The position numbers and the translations under genes were made by a program. A DNA stretch of 64,000 nt from contig CP126205.1 of the NCBI GenBank assembly GCA_030272155.1, positions 1,166,501 through 1,230,500 of the forward strand, in the 5' to 3' direction. This stretch comes from Tetradesmus obliquus (taxonomy: Eukaryota > Chlorophyta > Chlorophyceae > Sphaeropleales > Scenedesmaceae). Shown in pieces: positions 1 through 9,718 of the stretch. Numbering within the stretch: position 1 is the first letter of the stretch; each line of letters starts with the position of its first letter. Below the pieces are notes generated by a model. That model had not been told where the DNA came from. It made no database searches and was given only the letters and a program-made list of their open reading frames with translations.

Positions 1-1716
1 TCCACACAGCCCCCAGGGCTCGGGCGGCGCGTACATCACCGCGGCGTGGCAGGCCGAGATGTCAAAGGCGGTGTGGGTGCCGAGGGGGTTCTCCAGGCTG
101 TGGATGCAGCCCACCTGGGCCATGGCCTTGATGCCGGTGGTGCCATCATTGGTAGCGCTCTTGCTGGAGAGCACGGCCCTCGCGTCCGGGCACGGTTTAC
201 CCCTGGCCAGGCCGGCCGTGCCCTTGACCGCCTCCACGCACTTCCACATGAGGCCGGGGATGGTGGGCTTCTCCTCCTCGCTCTCCTCCAGCCCCATGCG
301 CGCGTAGGCTGCGCGCACCGCGTCGACCTGGTGGGCAAACACAAAGGTCTTGTCCTCGGCACAGTAGCTGGTCACCGTGAACTTGCCGCCGATCACACAG
401 GCCGAGATCTTGGAGCCATCAGGGATGCAGCCCGTCTCCCCCACGGTGCGACGCAGGTGCCGGATGCCAGGCTCGTCGGCCACCACTTGCCATTCCCCAG
501 AGCCCCGCTTGAAGCGCGTGGTAGAGTCGTCGCCCTTTTCCTGTGCATCCGAGTGCTTGAGCGGCGGTGGCAACAGGGACCTGGATGTGTAATCGTTCAG
601 CGCCGCCCGCAGGCAGTTCACCTTGGACGGCTCGGGGTACAGGTGGTTGTTCATGACGCGGTAGCAGAGCGCAGGCCGCTTGTTGTTGTCGTGACGATCC
701 AGACGCGACGGCTGCCAGTGCTTGAAGCAGAAGCCGTTGCTGTCGAGCGCATAGAGGGGGATGTCGAACTTTTTGCAGAAACCCTCCAGCAGGTCAGCAG
801 TGCAGACACCATCGGTCTTGGGGTCGTAGCCAGGGCTGTAGAGGGCACGGCCCCGCATGCGAGCATGGTATGCCTTGGTGATGTCAGCGTAGAACGTGTC
901 GGGGTCCTTGAAGTACTTTTTCAGTCCACGCACGTTGCTCTGCGTGTAGAAGTAGCTGAGCGCGTCATACACGCACGTGCCCTGCTTGCGGTCGTAGTAC
1001 TCGCGGGGCACACCAGCATGCACACCCACGATGTCCAGGGCGTTGAAGTTGCGCATGGGCACATCCTCCAGGCCCTGCCCCTGGCCAGGGCGGTGCACGA
1101 TGCCGTCAATGACTTCCACACTGGCGACGGCAACGTCACCCACTTCACCACTCGCAGTGTACTGCTCCAGGTCCACCAGCTCCTTGGCGTACTGGTGCGC
1201 CAGCCTGTCCAGAGCGCTGCGCTGGCCAAGGATGATCTTCCTGTAGGCCTGGGACTCATCCTGCCACTCACTCAGCGAGCCGTCCTAGCGGAAGCGGCGC
1301 ACCTTGAGCGTCACCTTGGCAGTGGCCTGCACACGCCGGCCAATGCGCCCCCCGGTGAGGGCACGGCCAGCCAGACCCCGGATGTTCATCTCGGGGCGCC
1401 GGCGCATGTAGAGCTCCCCCTCTCGGGCAGCAGCCACGCGGCGCTGGTCGCGCACAGCCTGAGCCTGCATCTGCTCAGGGGAGGCGTCGAACTCGCCGCG
1501 CTGCAGGGCGCGAAGGTACAGGTCATAGTCGTTGCCCTTGAGCACACCCCACACATGGTTCTTGAGGTCCTTCACAGAGTCAAAGCCGCGCTCGAGCGCC
1601 ATGCGCTTGGTGACACGCTTGTTGCGATCGATGCCGGGCACAAAGTTCAGGTAGCTGCGGATCTTCTCGTTCTGGGAGCTGGTGAACTTGGCGGGGTACA
1701 TGATGGTGGCAGGCAT
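1..1716 (-). pseudogene. Viral-type large protein, broken copy 1 (runs off left edge)
   Basis: One minus-strand frame runs from ATG at 1716 to the window edge (about 571 codons) with a single interruption, TAG at 1285-1287. In the second copy of this region (21135-21740) the same codon is AAG (Lys), so the stop is a nonsense mutation. The first ~140 residues are basic. Further on are CVYDALSYFY, a motif close to NNHLYPEP and, near the edge, FDISACHAAVMY. Such blocks remind me of the region ahead of, or at the start of, type-B DNA polymerases of viral and organellar elements. That family assignment is recall from pattern, not a search. It diverges from the 195-residue ORF at 1791 across a 74-bp spacer, a virus-like compact layout. 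Everything left of position 1 is unseen, so no polymerase catalytic motif can be checked. Confidence 0.6.
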
Positions 1717-1790
1717 TTTTTCCTACAAGCCTAGGCGACGCGCAAGCTTAAGTCGCATGCACACATAAAGCGGTTGTACATTGAAAGGGT
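1717..1790. promoter_or_regulatory. Short divergent intergenic region of the viral element
   Basis: This 74-bp spacer separates two divergent start codons (1716 minus, 1791 plus). It contains an AT-rich stretch around 1765-1785 and the palindromes CCTAGG and AAGCTT. The second copy (21741-21814) is nearly identical. A shared bidirectional promoter is inferred from the layout only. Confidence 0.4.
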
Positions 1791-2378
1791 ATGGTGAACC
1801 CAGAGATCAAGGCCAAAAGGATGGACAGCAGTGTACTCTACGAGCTCGTGAAGACCAGGCTGAACACTCCAAAGGCAGGCATGCTGAGATACTTCAGAGA
1901 CGTCGGTAACTGGAGGCGAGACATCGGGGATCGAGACAAGCTGACTTGCCAAGAGCTGGATGAGCTGTTCTGCAAGCCACACCAGGTCAGCCTCATGGTC
2001 ATTGACAAGAGCTTCCATTGGACGCTCATCCACATGGTGAACAAGCGAGACCGCTCATACGATGATGACGGCAAGTTGACATCACCTGGCAAGGGACGCC
2101 CAACACTGGGGCTCTATGACGACCTCACGCTCGTAGACACAACAACCATTGTGAAGCACGCAACACTCGTGATGGCATCAGAACCACATTACAATGTCAG
2201 ATGCTGGGAACAAACTGAAAAGTCGAGGTACCCATATGGGGTGATACAGTTTGACACATACGACGCATGCCCCATGCCATCACAGGGACCACTTCCACTG
2301 TACAACATCACAGCACCCAGAGGAGTGACCATGAGGCAAGGGGTGATACGTGCGCCTTACGGAAAATCAGGAAAATGA
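1791..2378 (+). CDS. Viral-element hypothetical protein, copy 1 (195 aa)
   Basis: This is an uninterrupted 195-residue frame beginning MVNPEIKAKRMDSS and ending APYGKSGK. No family is recognised. The sequence is well mixed in composition, without the Gln/Ala/Ser runs of the host genes, and is rich in Asp, Arg and Tyr. There is a Trp-rich middle part (HWTLIHMVNK) and a Pro-rich C-terminus. It is conserved almost unchanged in the copy at 21815-22402 with only a handful of substitutions (for example C to F and S-W to R-R changes near the middle). That argues the frame was intact when the segment was copied. It diverges from the broken viral-type gene on its left. Function is not assigned. Confidence 0.6.
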   Translation: MVNPEIKAKRMDSSVLYELVKTRLNTPKAGMLRYFRDVGNWRRDIGDRDKLTCQELDELFCKPHQVSLMVIDKSFHWTLIHMVNKRDRSYDDDGKLTSPGKGRPTLGLYDDLTLVDTTTIVKHATLVMASEPHYNVRCWEQTEKSRYPYGVIQFDTYDACPMPSQGPLPLYNITAPRGVTMRQGVIRAPYGKSGK

Positions 2379-2514
2379 ACACGTGATCACGCATGATTGA
2401 GCGAATCTCAACCGATCCCACGTGACCCACGGGGGCCACGGGAGAGGGGCCCTCGGGCCTCTGGGGGCACCTCTGGCTGACAGGTTTTCAAAGTAAATTT
2501 CGCTAACATATGAA

Positions 2515-2700
2515 ATGTCCGGCACTACCTTTACTACTGATGATGAGACGGAAAGAACCTGCAAGACTTGCGACACAACCAAGCCACTCACAAGTGAGTT
2601 CTTCGGAACCACACGACGAGGCCGAGCAAGCATCATCGTGGCAGCAGCATGCTGTGACTGGAATAAGGAGGATTGCTACGCAACTCAATATTTCTTGTGA
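2515..2700 (+). CDS. Short Cys-knuckle ORF of the viral element
   Basis: A 61-residue frame starts at the ATG after CATATGAA. It contains CKTCDTTKPLTSEFF, a CxxC-x4-KPLxxFF pattern that I associate with small zinc-binding or HNH-linked proteins of large algal viruses. The reading frame ends soon after the knuckle, so this is either a fragment or the first exon of a longer gene. In the second viral copy the frame is cut after eight residues by the 25-bp inverted repeat at 22524-22618. A plausible but short coding call. Confidence 0.35.
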   Translation: MSGTTFTTDDETERTCKTCDTTKPLTSEFFGTTRRGRASIIVAAACCDWNKEDCYATQYFL

Positions 2701-3660
2701 TCCATCGTAAAGCACACAGTCAGTCGACGATCATGGCTGGTGACTGGCGGGAATCAGTAGGAAGGCATGTCGTCATTTCGCCCGCCAAAGGGGTTTTTGA
2801 CCCCCGACGACCAGGGGGGGTCTGCTAGACAGCATTGCAAAACCGGTGAAAATACGGTTTTTGAAAAACTCAAAGTTGATGTAAAAGGCGCACGGGCCAT
2901 ATCCCATTCTGCCAACATTGATACGTTGTTGGGTTGTTGACAAGGGTACCCAGGACGATGATGCCACGGCGGCCGTCCAGACTCATTCGTGTCCAGTCCT
3001 CATGTACAGGCTACTACACCACGTTCAGCCCCTCCGGAACTGGCAAGCCCGCCACGCCCACAATTGCTGCTGCCTATACAGCGGCACTGCGCCTGCGGAG
3101 CTCTGCTGGTGCAATTGTGGAGAAGCAGAACGAGTGTCAGGTCTACTCAACAAGCTATCAACTGGAGGACCCTGAGATGCGCGTCACATACGAGATGTAC
3201 AAGCACCTGTTCCCTGCCGATGATGACCCTGACCTGAGCCACATGCCAACCTGCTGACCCATGCAGCCACCCAGCTGCGCACAACATTCACAAACAACCT
3301 GTGGGTGCCGCTCGTACCCCGCCTCAAGCGACTGTGCCGTGCCTGGCGGCGGAAACGTAAGCAGGAGCAAGTGGCCATGAGCATTGATCCGAGCATGTTG
3401 GACTTGGTGTGGGCGATTGAGACAGGGGCAGACTATGCCATGGAGAAGAAGATGCATGCAGCGGCTGTGGAGTTTGTGACTGAGGTCAGGCGGCGGCCTG
3501 CTGGCCCCTGCTTCCCATCACAGCTCCAGCCACGATTGAGAGAATCACCCGGCCAACAACCCCCAGTAGTCAAAAGCAGAAGGTGAGCGTGCAGCGTGTG
3601 TTTGATGCAGCAGCCCCATGATGCATGAGTGCACTTCATATGATGACTGATGATGATGCA
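2701..3660 (+). other. Unassigned remnant, possible coding fragments
   Basis: No complete gene is visible. Plus-strand stretches at about 2934-3257 (ending near YEMYKHLFPADDDPD) and 3300-3490 (WVPLVPRLKRLCRAWRRK, then MLDLVWAIETGADYAM) look like pieces of one decayed protein with a basic helix. They could belong to the viral element or to a transposon-encoded nuclease N-terminus, but no motif decides it. The stretch ends in the GCAG repeat at 3686. Confidence 0.3.
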
Positions 3661-3685
3661 TGCAGAATGTGTGATGATGCAGTGC

Positions 3686-3750
3686 AGGCAGGCAGGCAGG
3701 CAGGCAGTCGACGGCAGGCAGGCAGCCAGGCACGCAGGCAGGCAGGTAGT
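3686..3750 (+). repeat. GCAG tetranucleotide microsatellite
   Basis: An interrupted (GCAG)n array lies just outside the 3' end of the minus-strand gene that ends at 3788. The interruptions include GTCGAC and CCAGGCAC. Confidence 0.85.
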
Positions 3751-3787
3751 AGCGCCGACTCAACCTGACACTCTACAAAACTGCTGC

Positions 3788-6700
3788 TCAAACCTCAGCT
3801 GCACACAGCCCAGCCTGCACCTGCTGCAACCACTCAGCCTCTACTGGAGTCAATGTCTCCAGCGCCTTGCTGCTGCTGTCAGACGGCTGCAGAACATGCA
3901 GGATGCTGCTGATCTTGTCACTGCACAGGTCCTGCAATTTGCGCTGCAACTGCAGGGGCTGGGCAAGGTCACGCGCAACATTCTGGTAAAAACGGCCCTT
4001 GATGAAGTTGCCTTCAAAACGCTCCAAGCGGAACAGCCAAACCAGGTGCGTGCTGCTGCTGCTACTGCTGCTGCTGCTGCTGCTGTGCTTGTTGCTGCTG
4101 CTCTTGCTGTTGCACTTGTTGCTGCTGCTGCTCTTGTTGGTGCGACGCTTGCTGTTGCTCTGCTTGTGCTGCTGCCAGCGGCACCACCTACATCCACAGC
4201 AGTAGGAGCAGCTGCTGCTGCCACCTTGAAGCTGGCTGGGTCGCGCATGAAGGTGTCTGCAACCTCCACGAACCCGTGGTCGCCCAGCTGCACCCAGCAC
4301 CCATCATCCCCAGCCTCATCCTCATCAAGCCACACGCCAGGCCGGCCATCAGCTCCTGCAGGGGGAGGCTTCTGCAGCCTGGGCTGCTTGCTGCTGTCTG
4401 CCTCTGCTGCTGTTGCTGCTGCTCCTGCCATGGCAGTGCCATGCTTGCGCTTCCTGCTTGTGCTGGTAGGTGCTGCTGCTGCTTCTGCGGGGCTGGCAGC
4501 AGTGGTGCCACACGCTGGCACGTCCAGCGCCCTGAGGCTGCCTGTGACCGCCTGCAGGGCAGCCTCAGGCACTGACGCACCCTCACGTGATGCCGCACAC
4601 AGCTGCTTGAGTCCCTGCTTTATGGCTGCTGCCACAGCTGGGTCTTCTCCAAGCCTCAGCAGAGGCATCACGGCAGCTGCTGCAGAGGCATGCGCGGCAT
4701 CTGCCTCGCTGCTCAAAGCCATTGACAGGTCTGACACTGCCTCCAGTGTTGCAGTGATCATGCTGCTGCTAGGTGCAACGGGGTGCTGCGCTGCACCTGC
4801 TGGTACCAGCAGCACTGGCGCTGCTGGCTGCTGCTGCGACTGCTGCAGTGCTGTGATTGCGACTGCAGCTACTGTGGCGGCAGCACGCTGCTGTGGCCTC
4901 GCGCCATCCAGCTGCAGGGCGCCTGCAAACATGCAAGGGGGCAGGTGGCAGAAACAGGCATTATTATGTGGGTGCATTACACAACAAAGCATCATGCTAC
5001 GCAGCAACCCAAAACCTCCTCCTTCCAGGTATTGTTTTTCAATCGACCCAGGCACCCAGAATGCAGGCGTGTGCGCTTTTGACAGTACCAACCAAACCAT
5101 AGTCTACTGGAACCGACACAAACTGCTTGACGTACACGAGTAGGTGGTACGCAACACAGACCAGGTGAAGCGGTATTTAGACTCAATCACAGACAACGTA
5201 GAGGCAACACTGAAATCAGATGACTACTGGGTTTTGGTTGAAGAACAGCCATGGGACTCCGACAGTAAGAAAGGCATCGTGTTCAATTTGCAGCTGCAAC
5301 AGGCAATTGTTATGTACTTTCTCTGCAAAGGCAAGTGTGTGCGTGTCTTAAGCGCCAGCGAACGGTACAAGTTCTTGGGAATTAAAAATTGGCAGCAGAT
5401 GACTAGGCATTTCCGGAAGGTAAATACGGCAAACGCTGTGCGGCAGCTGCTGGAGGCAAGTGAAGAAAACTTGCTCGCAGGGCGCAACCATGATTTAAGT
5501 ATGTCGCAGGCAGCACGAGAGTCACAGCATGACATGGCCGGCGCCCTGGGGCAGGTGCTTTGCTACTTCTACCGCAACAGCGAAGCAGTGGCAGATCGCA
5601 GGGTGGTGGAGGCAGAACTCACCAACAGGCTGGTTGCCCCTGAGCAGCAAATAACAACCAGCAGTGCACAGCAACAGCATCAGCAACCTAACCTGAGATA
5701 TAACCGCAGCAGCAGCGGTAGCCGCGACGCAGGGCCTTCCCAGAAGAAGGCAAAGCACGACAGCGCAGCCCGGCACGTCCAAGCCAGGGCGCTGCTGCAG
5801 AAGACACTTACGCAGCTACAGGCAGAACACTCCGAACTCTTGCCACGCGCGCAAGGCTCAGCGCAGCAGCAGAGCAGCAATGCAGAGAAGCTTTATCAAG
5901 TGTACCGGCAACACAGAAACAGCAGACACCTGCAGGCGTTTTTGAATCTCAGTAACAACAATCAGAACGGAACCAATCTTCACAACTTAGCCAACCTCAA
6001 TGCGAGGCTCACTTACCTATTGCAGCCGCCACGCGCCCCTCCGTAAAGGTGCTGTACAAGGCAGGGTAGGCATAGCTGGCAGCGTCACCACCAAACTTGG
6101 CCCCCAGCCTGTGGCTAGGCTGCTCCCAAAGCAGCAGGGTCTCACCAGGCCAGACATACACATCACATGGTTGCTTGGCCCAGTTGCCGCTCAGTGGTCT
6201 GCCACCGGTAACAAACTCAGCTGCCACACGCATTTGCACGCGCTGCTGCTGGCCGGCTTGCATGCGCAGCCCTTCCTTATTCATGAGCTGAGCAACAGTG
6301 TAGCGGCTACATGTGGTGTTGCGGATGCTGCAGCTGCCACCCAACGCACAAAGCGGCCTGGACAGCTCACGCCAGAGCTTGCTGTTTGGTACCAGCAGCA
6401 GCAAGCCAGCACCCGTGATGGCGCCTGCAGGCCCTGGCAATGCTGCTGCTGACCCGGCTCACCCGGCTAGTCCCGCTGGCTCTGCTGCTGCTGCTGCTGA
6501 CCCGACTGACCCGGCTGACCCGCCTAGTCCCGCTGGCTCTGCTGCTGCTGCTGCTGCTAGTCCTGCTGGCCCTGCTGGCCCAACTGGCAAGGCTGCAGGC
6601 CCTGTTGCCATCCAGCCTGATGCTGGTGGCACTGCTGCTGCTGCTGCTGCTGCCGCTGCTGCTGCCTCCTGCGCAAGTGCAAGTGCCAGGTGGGCGTTGT

Positions 6701-7460
6701 TGCGTGCGGCAGCTGCTGCACTGTCTGCTGCAGCTGCACTGGCATCTGCAGGAGCTGCATTGCCGGCTGCCACGTGCCTCGCTGTGTCTGCGGCTGCTTG
6801 CACAGCAGATGCAGCAGCGGCTTGTGCTGTCCCTAGCACTGCCTCGCTCTGCGCTGCTGGGTTTGCAAAGCTGCTCTTGACAACATCCCAGTCTGCTGCC
6901 AGCAGGCACACAAAACTCTGCAGCAGCACTGGGCAGGCAGGTTTGATGGGCAGCCTGTCTGCGCCATACAGCTCTGCGTTGCTGGCATGAATGCTGTCCC
7001 GCAGCTGCTGCAGGTGCGCATCTGCCTCTGCTGCTGACATGTGCTGATACTGCCAATCGCAGGTTGCCTTGCACTTTGCCAGCTCATAGCCGTTGTGCAT
7101 CAGCGGCACAGTCAGCTTGCGCAGCATCCCAGCAAGGCTGCCCTCTGCTTCCACAGAGCTGATAAGAGCCTGCCAAATGTCTGGTGTGCATTTATTCAAA
7201 CTGTAAAGCTGCGCCAGCTCTGTAGCCTGCTGCAGCTGCGCTGTGCCTGCCTCATCCAGGCTGGCCACCAATGCGCTGTTGGCCAGGGTGGGGCACCTGT
7301 GCATGCAGCAGGCGAAGCAGCGCAGGGAGGTCAGGTCAGGCCATTGCCAATGAGTGACTGTCCCAATCAGGATGCACTGGCAGCATGCTAGAAACATGCT
7401 GGCTTCAGCTGCACAAGATGCACACTGCATCAGCAGCTCCATGACTGCACAAAGATGCAC
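3788..7460 (-). CDS. 3' part of a minus-strand host gene with an antisense resolvase in an intron
   Basis: Coding exons are seen on the minus strand. One runs from about 7344 to 6017, with blocks such as KCTPDIWQALISSVEAEGS and PVLLQSFVCLLAADWDVVK, Pro/Gly/Ala linkers, and a conserved-looking stretch ending YPALYSTFTEGR. The next begins at 4922. The donor reads AATAG|GTAAGTGAG (intron from 6016) and the acceptor TTTGCAG|GCGCC (exon from 4922); both are phase 1, so the 1,094-nt intron 4923-6016 is well supported. A further intron is likely from AAG|GTGGCAG near 4226 to about 4055, CAG-rich throughout. The last exon encodes RFEGNFIKGRFYQNVARDL and stops at 3788. The family is not recognised. 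It may be the 3' half of gene 2 of the duplicated region; the duplication breakpoint (7343) falls just upstream of the first exon here. Confidence 0.55.
5006..6046 (+). pseudogene. A22/RuvC-type Holliday-junction resolvase, decayed, inside a host intron
   Basis: The frame carries the hallmarks of poxvirus A22-like / RuvC-fold resolvases. These are the first acidic motif SIDPGTQNAG, then VEEQPW followed by an amphipathic helix and an MYFLCKGKCVRV strand, a downstream Lys-rich helix, and the last motif HDMAGALGQ. Two defects are visible. There is an in-frame TAG at 5141-5143, shortly after the first motif. The final motif has Gly where the family has a second Asp (HDxxD). A ~140-residue Gln/Asn/Ser-rich C-terminal extension follows. 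It lies antisense within the intron 4923-6016 of the minus-strand host gene; its last 30 bp overlap the host exon. The start codon is unclear. Resolvases of this type belong to NCLDVs and Polinton-like viruses, so this is probably another piece of the endogenous viral element. Confidence 0.75.
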
Positions 7461-9120
7461 AAAAGCCGCACAGGCAAGCCGTACATGCCCCTACTAACAC
7501 AGTGCCGCATCTCACGCATGATGCTCACCAGCCTAGCAGCGACCGCTTGAACTTCACCACCACCTGCATGCCGCGGCCAGCAGAGTCCGCGTAGGTCAGC
7601 CGGGGGCCGAAGCCAAACATGTAGTTCTCCACGTAGTTCTGCCAGGACTTTGCGGCTGCTGAGCGCCCCGCGCGCCCGAGATACCTGCAACACACATGCT
7701 CAAACCAAAGGATGGATGTGGCATCGTAGCAGCATCATAGCAGCATCATAGCAGCTCCTATGGGACAGGCAGGTCAGCATCATTGTGTCACAGCCTGCAG
7801 TGCCTGTCATCACCCCTGGCAAGCACCCCAGCTGCACAGAATCACAATAACACAGCAACAGAAACACTCACCAGGGCCACAGGTCGCTGGGAAGGCTGGC
7901 CATGGGCAACCGCCTGATGATCAGGAACACCTCGCCAGCATGCATGGAGCAGAAGCTGTACAGGCTAGGACGGTTGTGCCTCTGCATCAGGTCTGCTGGG
8001 GGAGCGGTGGTGCCTGCAGGCAGAGCGCAAGCAAAATGCAAGAGGTTATCAGTATCAATGCCTGGCGTTGTCTGGTTCATCAGCATCATGAGAGTCTCCG
8101 AGCCATCCATCCACCGGCGCTGCATCATCAGCCATGTACAGACACGCACTGTGGCTGACGCAAACTGCCCACTTTAGCCTTTTGCATTTCACATGGGGCA
8201 GACACCTGTAAGACTAAATCGGTGAGGTATCACTTTGCCCATCATACAGACCCTGTCTTGTAGTATTAAACGTGCAAGTTGATACTTCAGGTTTTGGCTT
8301 TGAACGGGCAGACACCTGTAAGACCAAAGTTGTGAGATATTCCTCTGCATAATCAACAGCTCTTACCTTTGGGACTGTTCAAAGCTGTTGTTCAAAAACT
8401 TGGCTCCAGCCAGAGCAGCGTTGACCATGCTGGGTGTGACCTCGTCAAAGCTGGCAACGTGCTGCAGGCCTCCATAAGCCAGGGTGAACCCCATGGCATT
8501 GTTGGGAGTGCGCTGGGTCCCAGTGCTGGCCTCACCAATGCTGCTGCTACTGCTGCTGCTCCTGCCCCTGCGTCTGCTGTTGTTGCTGCTGTTTTCACCG
8601 CCACTGCTGCTGCTGCCTTCACTGCCGCTGCTGCTTGCAGCACTGCTGGAGGCACTGCCAGCCCCCCGCTGCTGCTTGACAATGGGCTCTGCTGGTGACA
8701 CTGGCTGCAGGTAGGTCAGCACCACAAAAGCCAGCGCAGTGATGCTTGCCAGGCACAGGCCGCTGCAAGAGGCTGGCAGGATGTCATGGTACTCTGGCAT
8801 GCCAAAGTCCATGTAGCCCTTGCAGTGGTAGTAAACTGCACTGAAGCCTGTGCCTAGTGTTGCCTGGAAATGCGCCAACAGCCCGCTGAGACCTAGAACC
8901 CACACTGGCGGCTCAGCTGGCAGCCCTGGCACACTGCTGTGTTCCCAGGTGCCTCGCGCTGTCTCTGCCTGGCGCGAGCCCAGGTACAGGTGCTGAGCTG
9001 TGGCCAGCAGGGCCTGTGCAGCCTGCCGCGCCCGGAACACTGCGCTGGTTGTTGCAAACTGCGCCTCGCTCGTCAGCCTGGAAGGGTGAAACCACAGGGG
9101 GTCCCCACTCTCCTTGAGGG
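7343..9120 (-). pseudogene. Gene 2, unit A copy: 5'-truncated membrane-protein gene
   Basis: Exons corresponding to unit B are present from ESGDPLWFHPSRLTSEAQ leftward. First comes the large exon with two hydrophobic segments (WVLGLSGLLAHFQATLG and LCLASITALAFVVLTYL) and a Ser-rich loop. Then come the exon with MQRHNRPSLYSFCSMHAG (about 7869-8010) and the exon with NYMFGFGPRLTYADSAGR (about 7528-7681). The reading is cut at 9120/9121, exactly where unit B continues, so five upstream exons are absent. To the left it may continue into the exons at 7344-3788. Family not recognised; a multi-pass membrane protein is inferred from hydrophobicity only. Confidence 0.55.
8194..8330. repeat. Direct repeat pair (period ~113 bp) in a gene 2 intron
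   Basis: GGGCAGACACCTGTAAGAC occurs at about 8194 and 8308, each followed by a related AT-richer stretch. The same pair is found in unit B near 13966 and 14080. It lies between the exon ending at about 8363 and the one starting near 8010. Confidence 0.8.
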
Positions 9121-9486
9121 AAGAGTAGGTGTAGTGTATGTGTTACACATGGGGGCCAGGCAATTCCAGCCTCTTGAACTGGCGTATCATACCAGCCAGG
9201 TAGGGTTTCAAGTCCAACTCCGTCCCCCACCACCATTTCGACGGAACAGCAAGTCTGCAGCCTCACTGCCCGCCTAGCAAAATGACCACAATGCTGCAGC
9301 AAAACCGAGTGGTCGCCTCCAAGGGACAGCATGGCATGGCAAGCAAGCATGTAAGCGCATAGCATGATAGAGCATGCAAGCAACGCTGACAGAGACCTGG
9401 CTGCAACACAACACTGCTGTTGCTGCATGACAAGCACTAGGCTGCACTACATCCAAGCAAAAAGAAAACCACTCTTACCGCTGCAA
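9121..9486. other. Replacement segment unique to unit A
   Basis: These 366 bp have no counterpart in unit B and occupy the place of 2,071 bp there (14893-16963). No ORF, terminal repeat or flanking duplication is evident to me. The right boundary is at CTGGGGGATTGTG, shared with unit B at 16964. Confidence 0.7.
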
Positions 9487-9718
9487 CTGGGGGATTGTGT
9501 TTAACAGAGCAGCGAAAGGTGTAATGGTGCTTCGTGAGCAGCAAGGTGCCGGCACAAGCCCAACACTTGCCCAAAAGTGCCCAAAAGTGTGCATGGGCAT
9601 CCAGTACTACATGAATTTATATGCAAAGTTGATCTGTACTGTTGATTGACTGGCAGTTGACAAAAGCACAGTGGCAAGCCCAAAAGTGCCCAAAAGTGTT
9701 GGGCAAGTGTCTTGCCGT

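Noticed and set aside
46-1734. A 562-codon plus-strand open frame at the left end
   Set aside because: It is the antisense shadow of the minus-strand viral-type frame. The second copy preserves the minus-strand coding but not this frame's ends, and its composition (His/Val/Leu-rich) is unlike a real protein.
3650-5143. A 497-codon plus-strand open frame
   Set aside because: Most of it is the complement of the Ala/Gln-rich minus-strand host exon; only its last ~40 codons are meaningful, as the start of the resolvase frame.
7430-7693. An 87-residue minus-strand protein starting MLQVSRARGALSS
   Set aside because: The frame differs from the exon frame (YLGRAGRSAAAKSW) that joins its neighbours through clear splice sites; it is a shadow.
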